The translations under genes and the position numbers were made by a program. Shown here in pieces: positions 47,271 through 59,900 of a stretch of 64,000 nt of DNA (positions are counted from its first letter, which is position 1; each line of letters starts with the position of its first letter). The notes under the pieces were generated by a model. The model saw only the letters and a list, made by a program, of their open reading frames with translations. It was not told the DNA's origin and searched no databases. This DNA comes from Balanoglossus misakiensis (Eukaryota > Hemichordata), in NCBI GenBank assembly GCA_040954595.2, contig CM082597.2, forward strand, positions 9,300,001-9,364,000. The letters run 5' to 3'.

Positions 47271-48495
47271 CCCAAAATGACGACTTTTTCGTTTGTTTGA
47301 GAGAGGTGAGTGTGCGTCACATTTCAAAACCTTTTGTGCATGTCAAAACAGCCTCATGGGGTGTTTGGGATTTTCTAAATAAAAAAGTTAAGATAAACAA
47401 GAACAGTTGCCAATAATTGCTTTATTCTTTCAGAAAGAGGAAGTCAAGAAACAGAAATGTGGACGAGATCAGTCCGAGATTCTTGTTGCGAGCCAGAGTA
47501 AGTCCAGAGGTAGAGATTCACAACTGAAAGAAATAAACCAACAAGTGGGAGAACTGCAAAAGAAAATTGACGAGTTGACATTAACGTGTAACTCATTGAG
47601 CAACAAAATGGCGGCGATCCAAGATGGCGACCACAAAATATCAAGTTGTCAAGGCGACACGAGTCTTGATCGACTTGATGCAATACAGCACAAACAAATT
47701 TTACTCGAGACAATGGTATCGGCGTATAAGGAGATGGTGGACATGCTGAAGAGTCAAATATCTTTTGATTCGAAAACTATACATCGCTTAGTGGAGGACG
47801 TGCAGAAAGCGAGAGAACGATTTGATACTTTGGAAAGCAAATTTGGAGACCAGGAGAGAAACCTCGCCCGCAATGATCAAGTTTTGTCGGAACAGGTGTT
47901 CAGGGTAAATTGTTTGGAAACGACTTCATACAACTGTGTTTTAGTTTGGAAAATTACAGATTTTGCAAAAAAGCAACGTGATGCTATTTCCGGCAGAATT
48001 ACGTCATTGTACTCCCCTTGTTTTTATACAAGTAGTCACGGCTACAAAATGTGCGCGCGAATTTTCCTGAACGGTGACGGAATGGGCAAAGGCACCCATG
48101 TTTCTCTCTTCTTTGTGGTGATGAGGGGTCAATATGACGAGCTCTTGAAGTGGCCGTTCGGCTACAAAGTCAGTATGACGTGGGTAGACCAGAGTCATGA
48201 CCATCAGAGAAACGTCACACATAGTTTTCGACCAAACCCGTCATCGGATTCTTTCCAGAGGCCTATAGCAGATTTGAATACCCCTACAGGCATTCCGTTG
48301 TTCATGCCATTGTCATGTATCAGCGACCCGCGCCACAGTTATGTCAAAGATGACGTTGCCTTCGTAAAAATCACAGTAGACACAAACAAATTCAAGAATT
48401 CCTTTTTGTTCAGAGTTGTAGATTTTTCTTCGGAACACGTTTCTCCTCCCGAGGAATATATTCTCGTGACAACGAAATCTGCTACTCATCAATAG
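47027..48495 (+). CDS. Death-effector-domain / coiled-coil / TRAF-C (MATH) protein
   Basis: Two coding exons, 47027-47305 and 47434-48495, join in phase 0 (gagag|gtgagt ... ctttcag|aaagag) to give 446 aa. Residues about 5-78 form a six-helix death-fold of DED type: DELTADDLEKVKVYL at the front and the R-x-D motif in IPRYDVI at the end. Residues about 100-255 are a coiled coil. Residues about 258-415 are a TRAF-C/MATH domain with SLYSPCFYTSSHGYKMCARI, NGDGMGKGTH, LFFVVMRGQY, LKWPF and FRPNPSSDSF. A ~30-residue tail follows. There is no RING or TRAF zinc finger. By family knowledge MATH trimers bind receptor tails and DEDs recruit caspase/FADD-type partners, so it could link the two (inference). 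The 5'UTR acceptor is at about 46995. A likely aataaa lies at 48707. Confidence 0.85.
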
Positions 48496-50009
48496 ACGTA
48501 AAAAGGATGCATCTTGTGTTAATTATATTAACGCAAGCCAAAAGAGAAACGTACTTTGCTGAGAGCCAGTTTAATTTATGCAAGCCAAAATCAAATATAG
48601 AATAGAGCGCCATTAGTTTGACCTAAGAATATGAATATACAAATTTAGTGTGGAAATGAAGGAGCAAGCACAATTTTCATGGCAGGGAAAAAATCTGCCA
48701 CTTCAAAATAAATTGTACAAAGTGTTATGAAACTTATTAATATCATATCATAATTATCATACCATATCATATATCATTATTCGTCACTTGTTTTGCAATA
48801 CGTAAACTGACCGTCATTTGGAATGGGATGCTTAGGGAGGTACACCCCCGGGAAACTACGTATTCAATGATTCGAGGAAATAGGGGGATTCCCCTCCACT
48901 GTGTATGCTAATACATTTCAACATGTTTACGATATTTTTGTATACACGATACACCCAGCTGAACGTTAGCCACAGATTAATTTTATCAACTTTTACGTAA
49001 ATTTTTCAATCACGAACACTTTAGTAGTACAGCTTAAAACTGAATGGCAATGTTGCATGTGGAATAATATCAACATATCCCACATTTCCGCAGATGTTGG
49101 CATTCGCTCGTAGCAGTACTCGGGGGGAGTCACGTCTGAGTGGCCGTCCGGGTGCGGCTGGAGTCAACCAGTATGATCCAGTTCACGATCGTTATACTAA
49201 ACAAGACCAGCGGTGTCAGTCATTCGATTGTTTATAGCTGAAACTACAACGAAGTCGAACTGAGTGCATCGGAACAAACAACTACTCAAATGTGGAGGAC
49301 TTTTATTACGGTAACGTTAAATTCAGCTCCCTGTGTTCACCCCAGTTGCAGTTTGGTGTCGCCTTAGGTCGGACTTGTCCGTATAAATCTGACAGATTGT
49401 GGTGTGATCTGCACGTTGTATGATCTGCATTGTCCGCGCTGAATGATCTGCAAACTCTAAAATGCGCAGTACTAACGTCATGGGCGAATGTCGAATACTA
49501 CGGGTGAGATTTTTATCCGTAGGGTGCAGGCTGGTAGGTAAACTTCAATATCGCTTGGGAAGTCGCATCGTGTAAGCAACGGTCGAAATATGGCACAAAC
49601 AGGTACAGTTCCGTACCTGGATATGACCTCACGCAATAAGTATGTCATGACATCATGCATATGCAAAGGTTTCATGTGGTTTCACACTGATGCATTGGCT
49701 TGCCGAGTTTCGTGACAGCGGTGTCTGTCCTTTTACGCGTTTAACACTGTATAAAGTGTTTTATGCATCGTGTGCGTAAAAAGCGTATCTTCCTTCTACG
49801 ACATCCAGCATGGGAATGCAACACCTCCACATTTACCTCACGTTGGGTCAGTAAACGCACTGGCTTTAGTAAAATGGCACTATGTACTAAGAATGCATGA
49901 CTTAGGTCAAAAGCGGACGGGAAATCACACGTACATGTATATCAGTTAAAATGTCTAGACCGTGCCCCATTGATTGTTCGCATTTCTGTGTTCCAGTTTT
50001 CCGTTTATC
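48496..50009. other. Intergenic region between the two TRAF-type genes
   Basis: No gene is supportable. A splice acceptor (gtgttccag) at about 49995, 14 bp before the next start codon, suggests that the TRAF gene has a 5'UTR exon upstream, possibly in this interval. Confidence 0.5.
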
Positions 50010-52251
50010 ATGTCTGGAATTTCTGGATACTCGAAAGCAATCTTCCGCCAACAGCCTGAATTCAAGTTTCTGTGCAGTCTCTGTTCAGGCGTATTGAGAG
50101 ATCCAGTACAAACCGAGTGCGGCCATCGATACTGCCGGAAATGCCTGGAAGACTGTGTAACCAGGTGTGTTGTTTGTTTGTTTTGTTTCTTCGCGCTTCT
50201 GTTTATAAAAATGAACGTGACATGACTGGCCTCACAACACCTGTTGAGGTAAACATCATACACGCTGAGCGTAATTCTTATTTACTCGTGTGTCGACATC
50301 TCTTCAAATTCTGCCAAATCCTAATACTCTCGCAACACTACTACTGCTACGCTTTATCTCCCACTCGTTTTTATCGTGGACCTAGCGAGGATTCTAAGAA
50401 TATTCATATTTTAGCAGCAGCCTTTCGATCGTAGTCGTTTTGGCTGTTGCGTCAGTGTTTACCTGGGGGATACTGTTGGATTGCAAGTCCTTGAAAGATG
50501 GCTGCCTGCCAACCGTTATGTCATCATTTATGTTTATGTCAGAGAATAACACTCGAACATGTCTGACGTAATTCACTGGAACCTTGACCCAAAGACCATC
50601 CGAGTGAGGGCTGACAGCGGGTGTGCTAGGACATTATAATGTCAGGTGTTGCAACTCCCTAGCATGGCAAAGGGACTAAAATGCTGCACAAACGGGCATG
50701 CAAACTTGCGATGTGCTCCAACCATGCAGAGTAATACTTTGTCAGAAACATTTTCAGGACCGGTTTGCATGTATGCCTTGGCTGCTTTCATTCCGCCATG
50801 ATTTCTCCGTGTTTTCTTGTCTGTTAATCCAGATGGGGACTAGGCCATCAACGATGACTTGGTCTCCAGGTGAAACTCAAATGCAGGCATGGCCAATTTC
50901 CATCTTTGATATGCTGGTAATCACCGGACAGATGTCTGCCACCACCATGTTATGCTGGCCATTGGCTTGAGGAAAGGTAACGTAGCTATGAATGGGTTGG
51001 TGTTTTTAAATAGGGGACTTCATTTCGCCCTAAAAATCCATGAACACATTACGAATTTCCAGGCCCAACTCGTGATTTCCAAGAACTTTACTTTACGAAT
51101 CGCATTAGTTATAAAATTTATTAAAATTCTTTCCTTTAATGCACAAGATGCAGTGTTTTGTTTTTGTTTTTTTTTTCAAATCGTGAACATTTAGGTCTAC
51201 TGGACATGGGTGACATGTTTATGTGGGATTGAATTATACGTTCCCTATTTACTTTGTTGTTACGTTCTTGTGTCACTGAGGAGTGTTATTTTATTGGATT
51301 AGATAAAATGGGGTCATTCACATTTGTTTATAATTTCTGACGCAATGGTATTAATGTGACGTCGGTGTCATCATTACCACGGAGTAGTTGAGAGTTGAGG
51401 TGCAGGGCGCATATTTTGATCTTTTCAACTTGAATAACTACGTAGAATTGACGCCTTTCAAATTCCCTCCGTATAATAAATGGAAGTGATTGGTTTAAAC
51501 GAGAGTTTCTCTGTTTTGTTTTGGTGACTCAAGAATGTTAATGTGCACCAACTCACTCACTTATATAGTATGACGACCAACCTCAAGGCAATGATATTAA
51601 AACATAGCATCGTTTTGATACCACCATTAAAATTTTACTTGCCAGTCCCAAATTTTAATTGCAGAGAAAAGAATAAAAATCTGCATCAACTGATTTCGTT
51701 CTGTGGTAGACTTTGTTATCATCACTTGATTTTGTACATCAAGACGTTTTGCATGAATTCCTTTCTGACGTAAACACTACTTTGACCTAAGTTTATGAGG
51801 TCGTTATTACATGTATACTCACGCAAGCGTGGCTTGTTTACAAACAATTCTTGTGACGTCATCATGTCTTACCCGTAAACACAATTGTTTTCCCTTGTCA
51901 TTGTTGTAAGACACATCATAAATGTCTCCACTAGCACAGTTTATTTTTTGTCCAACTTCACCGAACATTTCAAATTCTACAATTAGAATCTGTGTTAAAA
52001 TGAAGCTAATCATGTAAACTCCAAATTCGTACAACATGATTGTTTATACTACGTAACTTTTTTCACACTAAATTTATAAATGAAGGTTCATCACTTGATT
52101 AGATTTCATGAATGTTTCCGCCATTGCGACTTGATTTGATTTTTTCAGTGTTTTTTTTTCCTTGTTGTATTCATTCTCATTTCGCCTTTGAGGGCTCTGT
52201 TGTATATTACAATTCTACTTTGAAACACAGACTACCCTCTTTAAATAAAGC

Positions 52252-52283
<32 letters not shown>

Positions 52284-52469
52284 AACCTAAGTCATCAGCA
52301 GAAGTAGGGGCTTATGGGTTTTAAGAATACGGGTAATTGTCATGTTTATCTTTGTCACAGTGATAACCACGTCACTTGCGAGGCATGCCGGGACGAGGAC
52401 AACCACGAGTCAATACTTAGCATTCAGGAGGTAAGCGATGATTATTTGATACTGATGATGATTGTGGTA

Positions 52470-52548
<79 letters not shown>

Positions 52549-54831
52549 CATTAATTGAATAAATGTGAAGTTATAGTCTACTTCTTTAACTTTGCATACT
52601 AACAGCAAACCGTATATTTAAAAAATCAGAGAATACCTTTTAATACGAATTATTTTCATGCATTATTTTTGCAGATTAACACTGATAGAGCTATACTGCG
52701 TGAACTGAACAAGTGTAATGTGGGGTGTCCAAATGATGGCTGTCACTGGAAAGGGTTATACAAACAATACAGCCAGGTGAGTCTCAATTTTGGACTACTT
52801 TTCATATAACTTTTGAAATAAGAAATAACAATACTGTCAAACTGGTTAAAAGCTGCGTTGTGTATCGTCATAAACAATACAGGACAGAAGAAAACAAAAA
52901 CATGTGTAGACACTACTGGTTGGATGAGATGCAAAATATAGTAAACAAATAGTCACTTATTCTATTTAAACTTGAAAGGAACACGAATCGAGCTGCCCGT
53001 TTGCTGTCATCAAATGCATCCATCCAAGATGTAGGGCTCAGATAAGAAGGGAACACTTATCCAGGCATCTGGAGAAAGAATGTTTAATGAGACCACTCAG
53101 ATGCCAATATTGCAACACCGAAGTAGCATTTGACGAACTACAGGTAAGCACGGCCATTGTTTTTAGGTGAGTGTGTAGTTTGCCTGCAGAACATGACGCT
53201 AATGACAAACGTGAAAGGGAGATGACGATATACGGACATGGACGTGTTTTTCTTTTCATTGATATTATTTTACAAGTTCATTCCATTTTTTAACCTTTTA
53301 TTTCTAAGGTGCTTTGCTCTCAATTTATTTTTTATCTTCTAGAGTCACGTAGAGCAATGTCGCAAGTGGCTGGTTGCCTGCCAGTATTGTGGTAAGGACA
53401 TTCTACAACAACAGGTAAAGGAAAATTGAATTTTGTGTGTGACCATCGCAAAAAACGTGTTGACGTGCCATAAACATTCGGTTCGCTTACATCGAAATGT
53501 GTGTCACGCATATCGCATCACGACTTATGTGTGAGTGTCCGTGACTTTCTAAAATCTGTGTGATTTTAACGCATGTTGACAGATAACGTATCATCAAGAC
53601 CTAAGAAATGGAGACTGTGTAAAGAAACCCCGGCCTTGCAGCTTCAAAGAAGTTGGCTGTAACGAAATGGTAAGTTCAACTCCATGTGTAGTTTGAGTTC
53701 CTTGTCACTTGAGAATGTCCTCCCATACCTAGTAACGCGAGATCTCATAGAAAATGGTGAATTGTATACTTATGAAATACTGTTCAAAAGAATTAACGTT
53801 TAGCTAGCTTTGACTTTGTTCTTTTTATCTCAAAGATTGAAGAAGACAAAATGAAGGGCCATGAGAAAGTCTTTTTGGGAGAACACATGTTGTTGCTTCT
53901 TCACACCTTGACTGGTTTCTTGGCAACAATTCAAACCACGAAAGATGAGAGCGGTGTTCAGAAACTGAAGAGTACAGTTGACAAGCAGCAGACCAGGATC
54001 GACAGCTTGACATCCGGCGTACAGAAGTTGGAGACGATTGCGAAAGACATGGCAGAAGTCGCGAGGGGAAAGTTGGAAAACGGCATGACAATGGACGGAA
54101 CGAAAATGACACTTGATAGACTAGGCAAATCCTTCGAAGGCCTGAAGAAAGAGGAAACTGTTCTTCACACCAAGCTCGCCACGTACGAAGGGATTGTTGC
54201 TGTGTTGAACAACCAGGTAGAACAGGATGCGCAAATGGTGCAGGAAATGAAGCGTCAAAGAACTAGAGACAGAGAGCTTATTGATGCTTTGGAGAGAAAG
54301 CTAAAGGCCCAGGACAGAGTTATTGCACTGAAAGACATAGCACTGGCAGAACAGGATTTGCGAATACAGGCCTTAGAAATGGCTTCCTATGATGGTGTGT
54401 TAACGTGGAAAATTGGCAATTTTGGAAGAAAGCGAAATGAAGCGATTTCGGGGAAGTCTACTTCCATATACTCCCCATGTTTCTATTCCTCTCGCCATGG
54501 TTACAAGAACGGGGATGGTATGGGCAAAGGCAACCACGTCTCTGTTTTCTTTACCATCATGAAGGGACCCTTTGACGCCCTTTTGAGATGGCCCTTCCGC
54601 CAAAAGGTCACCTTGATGTGGTTGGATCAAAACAACAGGGAGCATGTCATTGATGCTTTCCGACCTGATCCAACATCAAATTCATTTAAGAGACCAGTGC
54701 AAGACATGAACATCGCCAGTGGGTGCCCTTTGTTCATGCCATTGTCGCATCTGAACAGTCCCAGACACGCTTATGTCAAAGATGACGTTGCTTTTCTGAA
54801 GGTGATTGTGGATATAAGTGATCTCATTTAA
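50010..54831 (+). CDS. TRAF family adaptor/E3 (RING, zinc fingers, coiled coil, MATH)
   Basis: Seven exons keep frame: 50010-50164, 52361-52430, 52675-52776, 52979-53143, 53343-53414, 53583-53669 and 53836-54831. The product is 548 aa. The RING is C22-C25-C37-H39-C42-C45-C58-C61, split by a phase-2 intron. Four exons then carry TRAF-type Cys/His zinc fingers (residues about 80-220). A coiled coil runs about 245-390, and the MATH domain (about 395-545) has SIYSPCFYSSRHGYK, GDGMGKG, ALLRWPFRQKVTLM, EHVIDAFRPDP and DMNIASGCPLF. The MATH pattern is closest to the TRAF2/TRAF3 type by eye. Such proteins trimerise under TNFR/IL1R-type receptors and ubiquitinate signalling partners. Oddity: between Lys441 and Asn442 (54507/54508) the MCARIYL-type strand kept in the neighbouring copies is missing, an in-frame loss of about 21 bp. 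Confidence 0.9.
52250..52281. repeat. (ata/taa)n microsatellite
   Basis: About ten tandem taa units lie in the long first intron of the TRAF gene, roughly 80 bp upstream of the second RING exon. Confidence 0.9.
52470..52548. repeat. (atg)n microsatellite
   Basis: About 26 tandem atg units lie 40 bp after the donor of the second RING exon of the TRAF gene. The poly-Met and poly-Ser reading frames over it are artefacts. Confidence 0.95.
53690..53775 (+). repeat. Dispersed repeat, copy 3 (short)
   Basis: The segment with gaatgtcctcccat...aacgcgagatctcata...aaaatgg is a truncated copy of the family at 19025-19172 and 27590-27735. It lies in the last intron of the TRAF gene. Confidence 0.6.
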
Positions 54832-55467
54832 ATTGTTTTCCATTAACAGCTAAATATGGAATGATAGCATAACTTGTGATGCGTACACGAACACTTACTC
54901 TAATTGAAATATCTGTAGGGAACCCAATATCACCACATTTTGAATGACATTCCATTATTTATGATTATGTAAGTCATCTTGTATAGACATGTAGTTTTGG
55001 GAGGAAACTTTAACAGTTTTAAAGCAGTTTCATTAACTGTGTTTCATTAAAGGTTTAATACATTGTATCCATATCACATGATTTGTAAATCTGGTGGTAA
55101 GCCGGTGAGGTCCAACACCACACCTCGAGCCCTATCATGCATGGCAAATGGACTGCAGGTTTTCAGAGTATTTTCCAATTTGGCTGAAAGGTTTATCTCT
55201 GTTTTTTCCTGACCCGCTAGATAGGGTGCTGACAGGATTTTTACCACACAGACAAAGTCATGGTTTATCTCTTACAATAGTTACTATGTTCAGTGTGAGG
55301 TTCACATCTCTGTACGAGTTATCACAGTTCGCTTTCTAGTTGCAAATAAACAAGGCCGACTGCTCTATGGTCTGGCTGTCATCATCATATTTTGGTCTAC
55401 TGTGTGTAGTGTTAGTATGCAACAATGTGTGAGAGAGGGCTACTGCATGGCAGTGGAGTCAAACCTG

Positions 55468-55658
55468 GGGTTTCTCTGCTCGTACACTACCCATTATAAT
55501 CAGCGCATGATAAAATGCGCCCTCTTTCGGTAAACTCTTCCTACCGCCGACATGCCTTACAAGGTAGAAGGTCGGGCGGTAGGAAGAGTTCACCAAAAGA
55601 GGGCGCATTTTATCATGCATATAATTATACCGTGCCAGTACGAGCAGAGAAGCCTCAG
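55468..55658. repeat. ~190-bp hairpin (MITE-like inverted repeat)
   Basis: The outer arms (ttctctgctcgtac and gtacgagcagagaa) and the long inner arms are complementary with few mismatches. The inner arms run 55504-55547, with gcatgataaaatgcgccctc and aactcttcctaccgcc, and are complemented at about 55573-55618. The loop is only ~25 bases around 55548-55572. Almost the entire element folds on itself. Confidence 0.9.
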
Positions 55659-56084
55659 TGTTCTGGTTAGAATCGTATCGGTAAGACAAAGACAGAAGAG
55701 TTGACAGACAACAAACGTATTCAGTTTATTAACATAAAATTCTTACTATAAAACGTTCATGAGGCTTCGTAAGGGTAAGAGAAAGGCAGACACAGAAGAA
55801 GAAAAATGGCTGACCAACAACTTCTTTCAAATCCCTGAATACATTCCTGTGGTCCCAGTAAAATCACAGCGAGTTTATAACACGAACATTGAGTTCTAAC
55901 ATAATCGACCCATGCTGATGATTCAAGTGAGCGATCCCCGGCACTTCCCGATTTGTATTCCAGGGGAAAATTACGTCAGTAGATTAATTTTCTTGACTTC
56001 GTTATTTAAACTGTTTAGCAGTTTCGTTGTTTCGCAAAATATAAGTAGCCCGTTTCGGATGGTCTAATGACAGGCGCCAGTCAA

Positions 56085-56750
56085 CAGTCAGTCCGTGTCG
56101 GATCGGCTAGTGACACGCGGGGACGCTATTCTCAAAGTATTGCTGATTTTTGACAACCAAAGCACATTTCACACAGTCCATTAAATGATTCGTCTTGTCT
56201 TGTCTTCCCCGACAATGAGATGAAACGAAGTGCAAAATTCCGAAAGTCAAAGAATTTCAAAGTTTATGTCACAGTTCTACCAGGCGAAGCAATGCGTTCT
56301 ACGCGTGTACGTCTGCCGATTCTAAGCTTATCTCCTGACTACACAAGGATTTCCCTCCATTTTACTGCCGACTTTTGTAAAGCAATGCACATTTCACTTT
56401 TTTCCATCGGAGGACTTATCTTTCCGCCGAAAATGTACTAGTAGATGAAAGGAAGTGCAAATTTCTGAAATATTTCTGAGCAACCTTGCTGGCCACATAC
56501 GATTGTTTTACCGTTTATGTATGATGTACTACGACCGCTGCGGACACGGACACACAGTAAAATATTTCAAGTTTGAATTGAGAGATGTTTTCATGATGAA
56601 CGAATACATTGCTTATCGTGCAATGGTACGGGGAAATGCGTTACAGCTTAAATCGTTGCGTGACAACTTAGTCTCCAAATGCATACCCCAGTGCAAGACG
56701 TGTAACGACAGCCGCGTGTCACTGGCTATTGACAGGCGCCTGTCCATATA
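56085..56750. repeat. Small element with inverted and direct repeat pieces
   Basis: ctagtgacacgcgg at about 56108 is matched inverted by ccgcgtgtcactgg at about 56712, and gacaggcgcc blocks lie near both ends (about 56070 and 56732). Inside, a block containing gcacatttcac and atgaaa[c/g]gaagtgcaaa repeats directly with a period of about 230 bp (56162/56387). This is probably a small non-autonomous transposon ~650 bp long. Confidence 0.55.
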
Positions 56751-56978
56751 ATAGCCTCGGCCTAAATTCATGCATGGTGAACAACACCTGTTCACCACAT
56801 CCAGGCAGTTTGTCGGGGTCAGTGCAATTCTCCTGACCTCACGCTATACAAGTTGTTCAAAGGTCATCAGAGTGTTGAAGCTGACCTCTGCCTCCTCGAG
56901 CTCTGCTGAGACAAGTGACGGGGAAAAGTAGGCCACCCCTTCAGGTCTGTTCGGGTCTGGGCATCACCTCGGTCAAAT

Positions 56979-59900
56979 ATGGCCGCCAGAGCAGGAGGTG
57001 GTGCGTCCTTCGATTACGTTATTATCGGTGCTGGTAGCGCGGGCTGTGTTCTCGCAAATCGTCTGTCGGAAGACCAGAGCACCAGCGTCCTGTTGTTAGA
57101 GGCTGGTCCCGATGACGACCAAGAGGCGATTCATATTCCGTCGGCGAAGGATACTGTAACGGATGTCATAGGCCGATACAAGGTGATATTATCAAGGGAG
57201 AACGATTTAATGGTGGAGGAGGTGGGGCGGGGTGGAATACGTAGTATGGCGGCTCAGTTTTCCCCATCATTGTCGGCTGGTTATTGGGTTATTATACCAA
57301 AGTTTGCCTTGTCATCTGCGTCAGAATGTTTTCATATTATGCCCGTAGACATCATGAATGGACGGTTCTTCTTATATTTACAAACACATGCATTGCCATG
57401 GGTGATGCTACACTCTCAAGCAAGGAAGCAAAATTAGTTTTTTTGTATCATGATATTGTCTTGCTTTTTTCTGCAACTTACAGAGCGTTCCTCAGGAAAA
57501 TGCTTTTTTGGGCATGAATGACCATGGGTCCTTCTGGAACACGGGAAAGGTGAGATTGTCACTTAATTTCTCGACAAATAAGTTTATTGACCTTAATGTA
57601 GTACACCAGCTTGCGAGACCAATATTATCCAGTAAGTAAATACATAACAATATGGTAAATGTGGTGGGAACCTTCCTCGTACTTCCTTATGAATAATTGC
57701 AATCACTACATGTATCACAAATATGAGAACCGCACATACAGATATAAATATTGCAATAACTAAACGAGATTGAATAAAATGGTGCACCAAGATACCAATT
57801 CCTTCCATAATTTTAAGTTGCTGTTAGGATTGATTTATTGTTATAAGCGCAATTGTATATGATAAATGGAAGCAAACCAGAAAATATTCATTTTCTGAAA
57901 ATTTTCCAACATACGGTATCTATAGCAATCATAAAGACAGTGAAAATGTATAATTCAATTGCCAATAAACAGACGACTATGTGAACCCTTCAATCATTGT
58001 AGGTTCTCGGGGGTTCGAGCAGCATCAATGCTATGATATATGTGAGGGGTTGCAAAGAAGACTTCGATTCCTGGGCAAGACTGGGCGCTAAAGGATGGAG
58101 CTACGATGAAGTGCTTCCGTATTTCTTGAAATCTGAAAATAACACAAAGTGAGTTTTGGCGTAATCACGTTTCTGTTCCATGAAAAATGGCTGGCAGGCA
58201 GGCATGACGGACTTGAATACTGACATTGTATAAGGGCACGTGACGTTGAGTCTGGTAATTTTGCCGATGCATGCATATAGTGTAAACACATTCGCTATCT
58301 GCAAACGTGCGTTCATAACCAACATAGGTATGTATGAACTTGTGACGTCAGAGCAGTGAATCAGATTATGTGGCATTTGTTACAGCGAAGAATGCGTGCG
58401 AAGTGGTGACCATTCGAAAGGAGGGTTACTGACGGTGTCTGACCTTTCACCTTCGTGTAAATACAGGGCAATGATCATTGAAGGAGGTAAAGTTCTTGGC
58501 TTGCATTATCAATACTTGTGCTACTACACATATATGTCTTGGACGATGTCGATTGCCCAAAACAAAACCCGAAGTCCTTTGGAAAAATATATCTGCAAAA
58601 TTTTATCCAATGCTGACCAAACAAAAAAGAAGATATCGAGCGTTATTGGTTAGCTTAGAATTAGGCATGTGCATGTTTATTGAGGATAGACTACAATGTA
58701 CTTAAGATGTTTCATCCCACCCCATGCCTAGGTTGAATCTGCTCTATAGATACTGTGATATGGGGAGAGTCGGACAAGAGTCGCCCCATATTGTGTACTT
58801 GCACAAACGTACCTACTTGACAATAATATACCATTATCCGTCCGAGAAGATCAAAAACTGATTGGTTCACGGTATCTTTCACTCGTTTCCCACAGCTAAA
58901 GAACTGGGTTTCAAGATACATGACATAATCAACTATGTCGATCCGGTAAGCAATAAGTAATTAAAGGGTCCATTTGTTAATACAGCGAATTTGCAGAATG
59001 ACTTCATAATTGTGGGCTCTGGTAGGAATGTTCATTGAATGAATTTGACTAGCTTACATGGTATCAAATACGAAAGAGAGCGAAGCAGTCCACTATTTGA
59101 ATGCATCGATCGCAAAATTTGCAGAACATTTTGATTCGACGTAATATTTGTACACACACGAAATTACGCACATGCGCATAAGCCGATCATGGGCCTTTAA
59201 GGTTGAAGTAACTTATTGTGAACACTTGTAGGTTGGTTTCAGTTACGCCCAAGGGACCGTAAAAGATGGTAGGCGATGCAGCACAGCAGATGCGTTTTTG
59301 AATCCCGTCAAGGAGAGGAAGAATTTGACAATCTGGACAGAGACAACGGCCACAAAGGTAAAACCTGAATGTGTACTAGCTGGAGTAGATACACAGAACT
59401 TTAATGTAAACACTCTAGCTTCTTTATACTCCGCACTATGTTACACAAGGAACGAAGAGCTACATTGAGAAAACCTTATAATTTCTCAAAAAAGGCATAT
59501 CTGCGGAAAATTACATTGGCATGGTCGCATACTTTCATTCGATCATTGTATAAAAGAAGATGTAGTGAGAAGATTCTGCAGCGAGATAAGTATTAAACTT
59601 CTATCAACAGAAATGTAACACAATTAAAAAGTAATCTAGAAGTATGAATAATGAAAAAAAGTTGACGTTGCAACTGTATTCAACTTCTGTCAGTGCCAGG
59701 TTGGCGAACAAATCCTGTCGGCTTAAAATGTAGACAGGTTCATGATAGTCACAAATCACTCTAATTTTAATAGCCCTGTCACAAGTTATCGGAGACCAAT
59801 ATACCTTAAAGGTGTGCTTATTGTGTATTACAACAACCACCCTTTGTAAAATAAACCCCTTCAGGGAAGGTATCCGAATGTGTTGTTAGACATGCGAATT

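Larger units (their letters stand above)
54832..56978. other. Intergenic region, TRAF to oxidoreductase
   Basis: Possible polyadenylation signals for the TRAF gene are attaaa at about 55046 and aataaa at about 55345. The hairpin at 55468-55658 and the repeat pieces at 56085-56750 lie here. Nothing coding is supportable. Confidence 0.5.

Noticed and set aside
50812-50918. Exon-like block in the first TRAF intron with acceptor (ttaatccag) and donor (ctg|gtaatc)
   Set aside because: Joined to the RING exon in phase 2 it hits a stop after a few codons, and the following exon at 52361 completes the RING perfectly.
52417-52608. Poly-Ser and poly-Met reading frames
   Set aside because: Produced by the atg microsatellite.
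57183-57437. Read-through of exon 1 of the GMC gene to a 152-codon frame
   Set aside because: Past 57182 the sequence no longer matches the family, whereas splicing to 57484 restores the expected GMC sequence.
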